Shown: positions 1-8,265 of the stretch, piece after piece
Layout of the letters: every line of letters begins with the position of its first letter
Numbering within the stretch: position 1 is the stretch's first letter
Assembly (NCBI GenBank): GCA_902582345.1
Contig: CACHRU010000007.1
Coordinates: forward strand, 1-34,899
DNA: 34,899 nt
Source: an uncultured Pelagibacteraceae bacterium
GTDB taxonomy: Bacteria; Pseudomonadota; Alphaproteobacteria; Pelagibacterales; Pelagibacteraceae
Direction of reading: 5' to 3'
Translations under genes and position numbers: made by a program
The notes under the pieces: generated by a model
Told to the model about the DNA's origin: nothing
Databases searched by the model: none
What the model saw: the letters and a program-made list of their open reading frames with translations, nothing else

Positions 1-660
1 AAAATATCAATGGAGTTATATCCAGGAGAAATAGTCGGGCTTCTTGGACCAAATGGTTCCGGCAAATCAACTTTGTATAGTATTATTATAGGTGAAAATC
101 ACGCTGACTCTGGAAAGATTTTAATTAATAATAAAAATATATCGGAAAATCCTATTCATGAGAGAGCAAAATCAGGAATAGGTTATTTAAGCCAGCAACG
201 AAGTGTGTTTGGTTTGTCAGTTTACGACAATTTACTTGGCGTTTGTCAGCTTTCAATTAAAGGAACAGATAATCAGATTGCGATGGTAGAAAAACTTTTA
301 GATGAGTTTAATTTACAGCATTTAAGAAATATTCAAAGCAATGTTCTTAGCGGTGGTGAAGTAAGAAGACTGATGATGGCTAGAATTTTAATCAATAAAC
401 CAAGTGTAATTTTGTTAGATGAGCCTATGGCCGCTCTTGATCCTATCGTTGTTCAAGACATACAAAAATATATTTTAAAAATTCAGTCATACGGTTGCGC
501 AATTTTAGTTACGGACCACCAGGTTAGGAATTTGTTTGATATTGTAGATAGAGCTTATGTTTTAGGAGAACAATCGATAATTGCTCAAGGCACACCGAAT
601 GAAATTCTTAAATCTTCGAAAGCCATCGAATTGTATTTCGGAAAACAATACAACAATTAA
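1..660 (+). CDS. lptB: LPS export ABC transporter ATPase LptB (5' end outside window)
   Basis: This is the cytoplasmic ATPase of the LptB2FGC complex, which extracts lipopolysaccharide from the inner membrane and drives it towards the outer membrane. The frame is open to the window edge, so a few N-terminal codons are missing; an internal ATG at 10 is unlikely to be the true start. Visible motifs are a Walker A (GPNGSGKST) near the start, a Q-loop region, the ABC signature LSGGE at about residue 115, Walker B ending LLDEP, and the H-loop histidine in TDH. The segment after the H-loop (VRNLFDIVDRAYVL, then QGTPNEIL) is the LptB pattern rather than that of amino-acid importers. In many alphaproteobacteria lptB sits near rpoN/hpf; here aroA follows after 8 bases, apparently in the same operon. 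Confidence 0.9.
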   Translation, partial: KISMELYPGEIVGLLGPNGSGKSTLYSIIIGENHADSGKILINNKNISENPIHERAKSGIGYLSQQRSVFGLSVYDNLLGVCQLSIKGTDNQIAMVEKLLDEFNLQHLRNIQSNVLSGGEVRRLMMARILINKPSVILLDEPMAALDPIVVQDIQKYILKIQSYGCAILVTDHQVRNLFDIVDRAYVLGEQSIIAQGTPNEILKSSKAIELYFGKQYNN

Positions 661-668
661 TATAGTTA

Positions 669-2015
669 ATGGCGATCAAAAGTTTTTCATTAATTGTTAA
701 GAAACCGATTAAAGACTTTAAAAAAAAAATAAAAGCAGATAGCGATAAATCACTTTCAATAAGGTCTTTTTTAATAGGAGCAATAAGCCAAGATATTTCA
801 AAGATTAGAAATGTTTTAGAATCTGAAGATGTATTTTCAACAATTGAATGTTTGAAAAAGCTTGGGGTAAAAATAATTAACAGAGGGAAAGGTGAATACC
901 ATATTTATGGTAAAGGTCTTGGATCTCTTTTTGCAAATAAAAATGCTGCTCTTAATTGTGGAAATTCAGGTACTTTAGCTCGACTTTTGATAGGCATTTT
1001 ATCTACTACACCAAACATAAATGTAAAAATTTACGGTGACAAATCTTTGAATAATAGAAGTATGGAAAAATTATTTAAATTAATGGAGAATTTTGGCGCA
1101 GAGTTTCTTCCACATAACAAGACCAAGTTCCCAATAAATTTAAATTCTTCCTCTTTGCCAATAGGCATTGATTATGCGGCTGGTAGTTCAGCGCAATTAA
1201 AGAGTGCAGTTATACTAGCTGGTTTAAATTCCTTCGGGTGTACAAATATCTTGGAAAAACAAAAAAGTAGAAATCACACAGAAAATATCTTAGCCAAATC
1301 TTCAAATGTAATTAAATTTAAGAAAAAAAATAATACAAATTTTATCACGATTTATGGAAAAAAATATCTTGATGCAATAAAGTTTTCTGTACCATCAGAT
1401 CCATCAAATGCTGCTTTTTATGTAGCATTAACATTATTGAAAAAAAAATCATCTATTAGAATAAATAATCTTAATCTTAATGAGTCAAGAATCGGATTTT
1501 ATTCATTGATGAAAAAGCATGGGGCAAAAATTAAATTTATAAATCTTAAAAAGAATAATATTGAAAAAGTTGGGGATTTAATTGTAAAAAGTTGTAAAAT
1601 TAAACCCATTAGAGCAAGTAAAGAATATTATGTATCTTCGACTGATGAATATCCAATTATGTTTGTTATTGCAGCTTTAACAAAAGGTATTTCTGTCTTT
1701 AAGGGAATTTCAGATTTAGCTAATAAGGAGAGTAACAGAATTAATGAAATGAAAAAAATACTAAAGCAAATAGGAGTAAAGTGTGTTACCAAAAAAGACG
1801 AAATGAAAATATATGGATTGAAAGAAATTAAAAATCAAAAAAAAATAATCAAAGTACCTAATCTTGGAGATCATAGAATTTGTATGAGTGCAGTAATTCT
1901 ATCATTAGTAACAGGAATAAAAGCTGAAATTAAAAATTTTGAGACTGTGGCAACTTCTTCGCCCTCTTTTTTGAATATAATAAAAAAACTTGGAGGAAAA
2001 TTTGAAATTAGATAA
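669..2015 (+). CDS. aroA: 3-phosphoshikimate 1-carboxyvinyltransferase (EPSP synthase)
   Basis: EPSP synthase joins phosphoenolpyruvate to shikimate-3-phosphate, the sixth shikimate-pathway step towards chorismate. The 448 residues match the usual length. Recognisable elements are the substrate-binding DKS (about residues 26-28) with Arg 32, GNSGT-ARLL near 98, SAQLKSAVILAGL near 178, DEYP near 325, KES near 350 and DHRICMS near 402. Several motif positions differ from the family norm: the usual PGDKS reads SDKS, the second-domain KESDR reads KESNR, and RDHTE reads RNHTE. The main binding residues (K, R, Q, D/E, H, R) remain, so I expect it to be active. ATG at 669 follows lptB by 8 bases with no clear Shine-Dalgarno. 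The 3' end contains the start of cmk. Confidence 0.93.
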   Translation: MAIKSFSLIVKKPIKDFKKKIKADSDKSLSIRSFLIGAISQDISKIRNVLESEDVFSTIECLKKLGVKIINRGKGEYHIYGKGLGSLFANKNAALNCGNSGTLARLLIGILSTTPNINVKIYGDKSLNNRSMEKLFKLMENFGAEFLPHNKTKFPINLNSSSLPIGIDYAAGSSAQLKSAVILAGLNSFGCTNILEKQKSRNHTENILAKSSNVIKFKKKNNTNFITIYGKKYLDAIKFSVPSDPSNAAFYVALTLLKKKSSIRINNLNLNESRIGFYSLMKKHGAKIKFINLKKNNIEKVGDLIVKSCKIKPIRASKEYYVSSTDEYPIMFVIAALTKGISVFKGISDLANKESNRINEMKKILKQIGVKCVTKKDEMKIYGLKEIKNQKKIIKVPNLGDHRICMSAVILSLVTGIKAEIKNFETVATSSPSFLNIIKKLGGKFEIR

Positions 2016-2661
2016 AAGATTTAAATTTTCTGTTGCATGTGATGGTGGAGCTGCAAGTGGAAAAACAACAGGGGCCAAAATTATTGCAAAAAAGTATGGT
2101 TTAAATTTTCTTTCTTCAGGAAGTCTTTATCGTTATGCTGGCTATAGAGTATTAAAAGATAAACCTAAAAATAAGATTAATTTTCTTAAAAAAATTTTTA
2201 AAAATTTAAAAATTAAAAAATTAAATAAAATTAATCTCAATACTTCTAAAATTTCAGATTATACTTCATTATTAGCAAAAGATAGAAGAGTCAGAATTAT
2301 TTTAAAAAAATATCAACAAAAATTTGCTAAAGAAAATACTAAGCCAATAATCGAGGGCAGAGATATTTCAACGGTAATTTTACCAAAAGCTGATGTAAAA
2401 TTTTTCTTTAAATGTAGTTTAGATGTAGCAGCAAAGAGACGGTTTAAAGAATTTAGAAAAAAAAAATACAAGATTACTTTTAATGAAGTAAAAAAGGCAA
2501 TAAAAATAAGGGATTATAGAGATAAAAATAGAGCAATTTCTCCTTTGATTCAGGCAAAAGATGCGGTAATTGTCCAGTCTGATAAATTAAATATTTTTGA
2601 CATGACGAATAAAATGTCAAAGTTTATAGAAAGGAAATTAAAAAAGAAATATGGTAGCTGA
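2002..2661 (+). CDS. cmk: Cytidylate kinase
   Basis: Cytidylate kinase phosphorylates CMP and dCMP with ATP in pyrimidine nucleotide metabolism. The P-loop is GGAASGKTT near residues 15-23, and the GRDISTVILPKADVKFF segment with the later KAIKIRDYRDKNR is the CMK pattern. I chose the TTG at 2002 instead of an in-frame TTG at 1990 because GGAGG at 1992-1996 lies five bases before it, a good Shine-Dalgarno, and because the protein then starts at the usual distance from the P-loop. The product is 219 residues, the normal size. The start lies 14 bases inside aroA and the stop overlaps rpsA, so aroA-cmk-rpsA look translationally coupled, an order common in proteobacteria. Confidence 0.92.
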   Translation: MKLDKRFKFSVACDGGAASGKTTGAKIIAKKYGLNFLSSGSLYRYAGYRVLKDKPKNKINFLKKIFKNLKIKKLNKINLNTSKISDYTSLLAKDRRVRIILKKYQQKFAKENTKPIIEGRDISTVILPKADVKFFFKCSLDVAAKRRFKEFRKKKYKITFNEVKKAIKIRDYRDKNRAISPLIQAKDAVIVQSDKLNIFDMTNKMSKFIERKLKKKYGS

Positions 2662-4366
2662 AGTTGAAGCTAAAAAACTAAAAGGTTCTCAAAAAGAATT
2701 TGAAAATCTTCTTAATGAAGATTTTAAAGATAGAAAATTAAAAGAGAACGAAATTATTAAAGCCACAGTAACTGAAATTACAAAAAATTTCATAGTAGTC
2801 GATTGCAAAGCTAAAATGGAAGGCATGATTCCTGTAGAAGAGTTTAAGGATGAGATGAAAAATATTAAAGTTGGCTCAGAAGTAGAGGTTTACTTAGAAA
2901 GAATAGAAAGCTTTAAAGGTGAAATCATTATATCTAGAGAAAAAGCTAGAAGAATGAATGCTTGGAAAAAAATGGAGAGGGTATTTGAAACTCAACAAGA
3001 ACTGACTGGGTACATTACTGGTAGAGTAAAAGGAGGATTTATTTGTACGGTGGATGGACTGCCGACTTTTATGCCTGCAAGTCAAATTGATATAAGGCCC
3101 TTAAAACGTGTCGATCATTTAATGAATACTCCTGTAAAAGTTGTAGCTACTCGAATCGATAAAAATAGAGGAAATGTATGTACAAGTAGAAGAGCAGTTT
3201 TAGAAAAAAGTAAAAATGCTGAAGTAAAAGAGGCTTTAAAAAATCTTAAAGAAGGTGATATAATTAATAACGCTAAAGTAAAAGCAACAACTGACTGGGG
3301 AATTTTTCTGGACATTAACGGTATCGATGCATTACTTCACGTAAGTGACTTATCGCATGGAAGAGTAAAAAAACCTTCTGACCTTGTCACTATTGGCCAG
3401 AAAATAAAAGTTAAGATCACAAAAATTGATCCGAAAACTAACAGAGTGTCTGCTTCTGTTAAAGCTTTAACGGAAGATCCATATCAAAATATTGAGAAGA
3501 AATATAAAGTTGGTGAGATTTATGATGGTACATGTACAAAATTAATGGACTATGGAGCTTTTGTGAAATTAGAGGAAGGTGTAGAAGGTTTAATTCATAA
3601 TAGTGAATTGTCTTGGACAAATAGAAACGTTCAGCCTAGTAAAATTTTATCTCCGTCACAAACTATTAAAGTAAAAATTGTCTCGATCGAAGCAGAAAAC
3701 AAAAGAATATCTCTTTCTTACAAGGAGACTATTAAAAATCCTTGGAAAAAAATTAATGAGCAAATTGGCAAAACTATAGAAGTGAAAGTAAAAAATATCA
3801 CAGACAAAGCAATTTTTGCTGAACTAAATAATGGATTAACAGGTATGTTGCATTACAAAGAAATTTCTTTTGATGAAAATCAAGATAATCTCAAAAACTA
3901 CAAAAAAAACGATTTAATCAAAGTTAAACTAGTAGAGATTAAAGATGAAAAAATAAGATTGTCGGCAAGAGCGCTTCAAAGAGATCCGATGTCATGGTTT
4001 GAGGAAAATGGTAAAAAGGTTGGCGATGTAATTACAACTAGAGTAGTTGAGGTTATGAAGGGTGGGGTTAAAGTTTCTATTGATAAAGATAAAAAACTTG
4101 TGACTACTATTAAAAAATCTCAATTAGCAAAAGAAGCTAGTGATGCAAGACCAGAGGTATTTTCACCTGGAAATGCTCTGGACGCTAAAATAACTGAATT
4201 GGACTCATCAACAAGAAAAATCGTTTTAAGTGTAAAAGCTGCACAAATTGCAGAAGAGGAAAGTTTGGTTGCTAAATTTGGAAAAGGTGCAACAAAATCT
4301 GGTGCAACTCTTAAAGGGATTTTTGAGAAAGCATTAAGCGGAAGAAAAAAGAAAAAAGATAAATAA
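2651..4366 (+). CDS. rpsA: 30S ribosomal protein S1
   Basis: S1 binds mRNA on the small subunit and helps initiation on messages with weak Shine-Dalgarno sites. The 571 residues hold six OB-fold S1 repeats. The better conserved ones show the GxVxxxxxxGxFV..DG..GxxHxS pattern, for example near residues 200-270 (TDWGIFLDINGIDALLHVSD) and 290-355 (DYGAFVKLEEGVEGLIHNSE). The C-terminal tail is basic (GRKKKKDK). ATG at 2651 overlaps the end of cmk by 11 bases, and ihfB begins directly after the stop. Nothing unusual is seen. An intact six-domain S1 fits a genome in which many starts lack a Shine-Dalgarno. Confidence 0.97.
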   Translation: MVAEVEAKKLKGSQKEFENLLNEDFKDRKLKENEIIKATVTEITKNFIVVDCKAKMEGMIPVEEFKDEMKNIKVGSEVEVYLERIESFKGEIIISREKARRMNAWKKMERVFETQQELTGYITGRVKGGFICTVDGLPTFMPASQIDIRPLKRVDHLMNTPVKVVATRIDKNRGNVCTSRRAVLEKSKNAEVKEALKNLKEGDIINNAKVKATTDWGIFLDINGIDALLHVSDLSHGRVKKPSDLVTIGQKIKVKITKIDPKTNRVSASVKALTEDPYQNIEKKYKVGEIYDGTCTKLMDYGAFVKLEEGVEGLIHNSELSWTNRNVQPSKILSPSQTIKVKIVSIEAENKRISLSYKETIKNPWKKINEQIGKTIEVKVKNITDKAIFAELNNGLTGMLHYKEISFDENQDNLKNYKKNDLIKVKLVEIKDEKIRLSARALQRDPMSWFEENGKKVGDVITTRVVEVMKGGVKVSIDKDKKLVTTIKKSQLAKEASDARPEVFSPGNALDAKITELDSSTRKIVLSVKAAQIAEEESLVAKFGKGATKSGATLKGIFEKALSGRKKKKDK

Positions 4367-4654
4367 TTGGCTAATTTAAAAATAATATCCAGCCTAAAAA
4401 AAAATAACCCAAAAATTAAAATCAGCGATTTAAATAATATTATTTCTTCAATATTCAGACATATCGAAGATAATCTAATAGAAGGCAATACAGTTGAAAT
4501 AAGAAATTTCGGAAGATGGTCTTTAAAAACTCTTAAAGCAAGATATAATTCTAGAAACCCAAAAACAGGAGAAATAGTTTTTGTGCCAAAAAGAAAGAAA
4601 GTTTCTTTCAAAATGTCAAATAAATTAAAAAAAGAAATAAATGATGAAAAATAA
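4367..4654 (+). CDS. ihfB: Integration host factor beta subunit (HU/IHF family)
   Basis: This is a 95-residue HU/IHF-family DNA-bending protein. The family core is visible: an N-terminal helical part, EIRNFGRWSLK near residues 44-54, and the DNA-contacting arm with RNPKTGE near 62-68, whose proline intercalates into DNA in IHF and HU. Its place right after rpsA is the standard location of ihfB in proteobacteria, which is why I prefer IHF beta to HU. The start is a TTG whose first base directly follows the rpsA stop. No strong Shine-Dalgarno is seen, so translation probably depends on rpsA. The end overlaps pyrF by 14 bases (11 if pyrF starts at its second ATG). Confidence 0.9.
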   Translation: MANLKIISSLKKNNPKIKISDLNNIISSIFRHIEDNLIEGNTVEIRNFGRWSLKTLKARYNSRNPKTGEIVFVPKRKKVSFKMSNKLKKEINDEK

Positions 4655-5303
4655 AAAAAAAATATTTATAGCTGTAGATACTACTGACATTAAGAAAGTA
4701 AATAAAATAATTTCTCAGTCTCAAACCAATAGAATAAAGATCGGCTATAAATTTGGACTAGAATTTATGAACTCTAAAAAAGGGAGGCAGTTTGTTTCAA
4801 AATTAAAAAATAAAATTATTTTTGTTGATTTAAAATTAAACGATACAGTAAACACAATGTTGTCAGCAGTGAAGGCGTTAAAAGATTTAAAAATAAATTA
4901 TCTTACAGTCCATATTTCTTCAGGTTTAGCCGCTTTAAAGGCTGTGAAAAAAGTTTCACGATGTAAGATTGTTGGTGTGTCTACTTTAACATCTCTAAAT
5001 AACAAAGATTTAAAAACAATAGGGTATAATAGATCTGTAAAAAATCTGGTAGCTCATCAGGCGAAATTGGCTAATAAAGCAAAGTTAGATGCTTTAGTTT
5101 GTAGCCCTTATGAAGTTAATATAGTGAGAAAGATCTTTAAAAAAGAGATCATTACTCCTGGTATCCAAATCGGAAAAAGAAATTATGATCAAAAACGTTC
5201 TATGGAAGCTAAAAATGTAAAATCAGATTGGATGGTTATTGGCCGCTCAGTAACGAGTGGAAATATCAAGAAAAATATTCAAAAGCTGATAAAATCGTTA
5301 TAA
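4641..5303 (+). CDS. pyrF: Orotidine 5'-phosphate decarboxylase
   Basis: PyrF decarboxylates OMP to UMP, the last step of de novo pyrimidine synthesis. The catalytic D-x-K-x-x-D motif is present as DLKLND at residues 63-68. Other family blocks are VGVSTLTS near 112, VCSPYEV near 151, ITPGIQ near 170 and a C-terminal phosphate-binding GRSVTSG. At 220 residues it is slightly shorter than many homologues. Two adjacent ATG codons (4641 and 4644) could start it; both lie inside the ihfB end. trpB follows after 11 bases. In many alphaproteobacteria trpF lies between pyrF and trpB, and it is absent here. Confidence 0.92.
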   Translation: MMKNKKKIFIAVDTTDIKKVNKIISQSQTNRIKIGYKFGLEFMNSKKGRQFVSKLKNKIIFVDLKLNDTVNTMLSAVKALKDLKINYLTVHISSGLAALKAVKKVSRCKIVGVSTLTSLNNKDLKTIGYNRSVKNLVAHQAKLANKAKLDALVCSPYEVNIVRKIFKKEIITPGIQIGKRNYDQKRSMEAKNVKSDWMVIGRSVTSGNIKKNIQKLIKSL

Positions 5304-5314
5304 AAGAGTTAATA

Positions 5315-6551
5315 ATGAAAATTAAAAAAGGCATACCGCTAATCGATCAGCATGATAAAAACTATTTGTATGGTGGTAAGTTTGGTGGCAATTTTATTCC
5401 CGAGACACTAAAAAAACCGATAGACGATCTAACAATATTATTTAAAAAGTTAAGAAAAGATAAAAAATTTTTAAAAGAAAGAGATTATCATTTTAAAAAC
5501 TATGTCGGAGCTCCTACTCCTTTTATCAAACTTGAAAATTTAACGAAGCATCTAGGAGGAGCAAAAATCTATGCGAAGGTAGTATCTGAAGCTAATGGTG
5601 GCGCTCATAAAATTTATAATGCAACAGTTCATTGTTTAATAGCTCGAAGAGCTGGACTTCGTGAGATTGTGGGGGATACCAGGCGCAGGTTATGCAGGGA
5701 AAATGCTTTCTATGGCAGCTAAGAAATTTGGTTTAAAATGCAAAATATTCATGGGTGCCAAGGATATTAAAAGACAAAGACCAAATGTGGAAGCCATGAA
5801 AAAAAATGGTGCTAAAATTGTACCAGTTACAACTGGAAGTCAAACTTTAGTTGATGCTGTAAGTGAATGTATGAGATATTGGGTATCAAATTGCGACACT
5901 ACACACATGTGTGTTGGTTCTACAGTAGGGCCTAACATCTTTATTAAGATTTGTGCTTGGAGTACAGCTCAGATTTCAAGGGAATTGATTAAACAAATTA
6001 AAGAGGAATTCGGTAAGTTTCCAAAAAAAGTTAAATTAATTAACTGTGTGGGTGGAGGAAGTTCAGCTATGGGTTTTTGGAATGAATTTATGGATTTTGA
6101 TAGAAATCAAGTAGAATTTATTGGCGTTGAAGCTGGTGGACCAAAAAAAAGTAAATATCATGCAGCACCACTTACAAATAATTCAAAAATTGGTATTTTA
6201 CATGGTGCAGCACAGTATGTGATTCAAAACAGTCATGGACAAATAGGAAAAACAGAGTCAATAAGCGCTGGATTAGACTATCCTGGAATTTCTCCATTAC
6301 ATTGTTTTTTGAAAGACACTAAAAGGGCAAGATATACATCTGCAACTGACGAAGAGGCTTTAGCTGCGCATAAAATTGTATCAAAGTTTGAAAATATTTC
6401 GCCATCATTAGAACCATCCCATGCATTTGCTGAGGCTATAAAAATTGCACGAAAATTAAAAAAATCTGATGTAATTGTTGTAAATAGTTGTGGTGACTCA
6501 ATTAAAGATAAAGATATTATCAAAAGAAAGTTAGGTAAATACATAAGATGA
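5315..6551 (+). pseudogene. trpB: Tryptophan synthase beta chain, divergent, with one-base frameshift
   Basis: TrpB is a PLP enzyme that condenses indole with serine. The N-terminal part (ATG at 5315, weak AGAG upstream) reads to about 5680, then the frame shifts by one extra base near 5679-5681 and continues to 6551. Removing that base gives about 411 residues, the normal length. Family features are FGGNFIPE, the PLP-lysine motif GGAHK, MGAKDIKRQ, GGGSSAMG and SAGLDYPG. Many active-site positions differ from the norm: the usual KREDL before GGAHK is absent, ETGAGQHG reads DTGAGYAG after repair, GPHP reads GPNI, and the PLP-contact segment SGRGDKD is replaced by a CGDSIKDKD-type segment. It overlaps trpA by ATGA. 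It is a repaired or decaying gene, or an intact one with a sequencing error. Confidence 0.82.
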
Positions 6552-7348
6552 GAAATGCTATCCAAACTGTATTCAACAATATTAAAAAAGAAAATAGACC
6601 TGCTTTACTAACATTTACAGTAGCGGGAGACAATTCATTAAAAAAATCTCAAGAGATTATTGAAAAAATTTCTAATAATGCAGATATCATTGAATTAGGA
6701 TTTCCTCATAATACCCCAATTGCTGACGGAGGACAAATTCAACAAAGTTCTTACAGAGCTCTTCAGAACAATATAAATCTTAACGATATTTTCAAAATGG
6801 TAAAAAAATTCAAAAAAAAAATTAAAAATAGGCCATTAATATTAATGGGTTACTATAACCTGATTTACCGATACGGTGAAAATCGCTTTTTGTCAAATTG
6901 TAAAAAATTCAAGGTCGATGGAATAATTGTAGTAGATCTTCCTTGGCCTGAAAATAAAAAATTAGCTAAAAAGGCAAAAAGTAAAAATATTTGTTTTGTC
7001 CAGCTTGTTTCTCCAACGACTTCAAGATCACGAGTAAAGAAAATTTTAAAGGATTCCCATGAAATGGTTTATTACATAAGTATGCTGTCAACTACTGGTG
7101 GAAAGTTAAAAATTTCACCGAAGAAAATAATAGATAATTATAATATTATAAAAAGATGTGGTCCAAAAAAAAACATTGTAATCGGCTTTGGGATAACAAC
7201 GAAGAATATTAAAAGTCTAAAAAAGGCTGATGGACTAGTAATTGGCTCAGAATTGTGTAAAACAATATCAAAAAGTTTGAAAAAAAGACAAAATCCTGTC
7301 ACAAATGTTAGTAGGATAGTAAAAGAATTAAAAAGGAAAATATCTTGA
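6548..7348 (+). CDS. trpA: Tryptophan synthase alpha chain, divergent
   Basis: TrpA splits indole-3-glycerol phosphate to indole and glyceraldehyde-3-phosphate and hands indole to TrpB. The 266 residues fit a TIM barrel of the usual length. The catalytic pair is conserved at exactly the classical numbering, Glu49 (IIELG) and Asp60 (IADGG), and the phosphate site GFGI with a later GSEL is present. Two loops differ strongly: the usual PFSDPxADGP reads PHNTPIADGG, and the mobile loop 6 SxxGxTG reads SMLSTTGG, keeping only the Thr-Gly. These loops contact the beta subunit in known complexes, and the partner trpB is also altered. ATGA overlap with trpB and TTGA overlap with accD indicate coupled translation. 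Confidence 0.88.
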   Translation: MRNAIQTVFNNIKKENRPALLTFTVAGDNSLKKSQEIIEKISNNADIIELGFPHNTPIADGGQIQQSSYRALQNNINLNDIFKMVKKFKKKIKNRPLILMGYYNLIYRYGENRFLSNCKKFKVDGIIVVDLPWPENKKLAKKAKSKNICFVQLVSPTTSRSRVKKILKDSHEMVYYISMLSTTGGKLKISPKKIIDNYNIIKRCGPKKNIVIGFGITTKNIKSLKKADGLVIGSELCKTISKSLKKRQNPVTNVSRIVKELKRKIS

Positions 7349-8265
7349 ATTGGATATCAAAATTTATAAAACCAAAAATTAAGTCACTTTTTAAAAAAAG
7401 GTCTTTAAAAAATGAGGAAACACTATGGACCACATGTGGGTGTAAAAACTTAATTTATAAGGAAGATTTAAAATCTAACTTAAATTGTTGCCCAAAGTGT
7501 GGTGCACATCATAAGCTTTCATGCAAAGAAAGATTTAAAATTTTCTTTGATAACGGGGAGTATGAAACAATTGATGCTCCAGTCCCTTATGATGATCCAC
7601 TTAATTTTGTTGATAATAAAAAATACACAGACAGACTTAAGACTGCCAGAAAATTGACGCAGCAAGATGATGCTGTATCGATTGCAACAGGAAAAGTACA
7701 AAATATTAAAGTAGTAGTAGGTGCTCAGGATTTTAGATTTATAGGAGGATCTTTTGGTGCCGCTTCTGGTGAAGCTTTTATTGCGGGAGTACAACACTCA
7801 ATAGAAAATAAAATGCCTTTTATTTTTTTTAGTTGTAGCGGTGGACAAAGAATGATGGAGTCTTCAATTGCTTTAATGCAAATGTCGAGAACTTCTTTAG
7901 CAGTAAATGAGTTAAAAAAAAACAAAATACCATATATCGTTGTTTTTACTGACCCCACTACTGGCGGAGTAACCGCTTCATGGGCAATGTTAGGTGATAT
8001 TTTAATTTCAGAACCTAAAGCTACGATAGGTTTTGCTGGCAGAAGAGTTATACAAAATACTGTTAGGGAAACTTTGCCTGAAGAGTTTCAAACAGCTGAA
8101 TATGTAAAGGATCACGGAGGAATCGACCTTGTTGTTGAAAGAAAATATTTAAATTCAACTATTGGTACCTTGTTAAGTGTCTTATTGAAAAAAACCGAGA
8201 TTGAGTCTAAAACTGAGACTACTAATGTCGTTTCAATCGATAAAAATTTACAATCAGCTAGCTAA
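7345..8265 (+). CDS. accD: Acetyl-CoA carboxylase carboxyltransferase subunit beta
   Basis: AccD with AccA transfers the carboxyl group from biotin to acetyl-CoA, the first step of fatty acid synthesis. The crotonase-like domain is clear: GGSFGAASGEAF, SGGQRM, TDPTTGGVTASWAMLGD and GFAGRRVIQNTVRETLPEEFQ (usually GFAGPRV). The N-terminal zinc ribbon is odd: the first knuckle is Cys-Gly-Cys (codons at 7435 and 7441) instead of Cys-x2-Cys, while the second is CCPKC with codons at 7486, 7489 and 7498. The start is TTG at 7345, with AAGGA seven bases upstream, overlapping the trpA stop as TTGA. The alternative is that zinc binding is lost or rearranged. Family assignment is secure. Confidence 0.93.
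   Translation: MNWISKFIKPKIKSLFKKRSLKNEETLWTTCGCKNLIYKEDLKSNLNCCPKCGAHHKLSCKERFKIFFDNGEYETIDAPVPYDDPLNFVDNKKYTDRLKTARKLTQQDDAVSIATGKVQNIKVVVGAQDFRFIGGSFGAASGEAFIAGVQHSIENKMPFIFFSCSGGQRMMESSIALMQMSRTSLAVNELKKNKIPYIVVFTDPTTGGVTASWAMLGDILISEPKATIGFAGRRVIQNTVRETLPEEFQTAEYVKDHGGIDLVVERKYLNSTIGTLLSVLLKKTEIESKTETTNVVSIDKNLQSAS

Noticed and set aside
4120-4611. Long open frame on the minus strand across the rpsA/ihfB boundary
   Set aside because: It lies opposite two well-supported genes, has low-complexity hydrophobic translation typical of the complement of Lys-rich coding, and has no start signal.
5228-5314. Earlier start for trpB upstream of ATG 5315
   Set aside because: The frame is open but lies inside pyrF, has no ribosome site, and TrpB homologues begin close to 5315.
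5660-5700. Programmed ribosomal frameshift in trpB
   Set aside because: No slippery heptamer with a following pseudoknot is visible, and TrpB is not known to use one; a plain one-base insertion is simpler.
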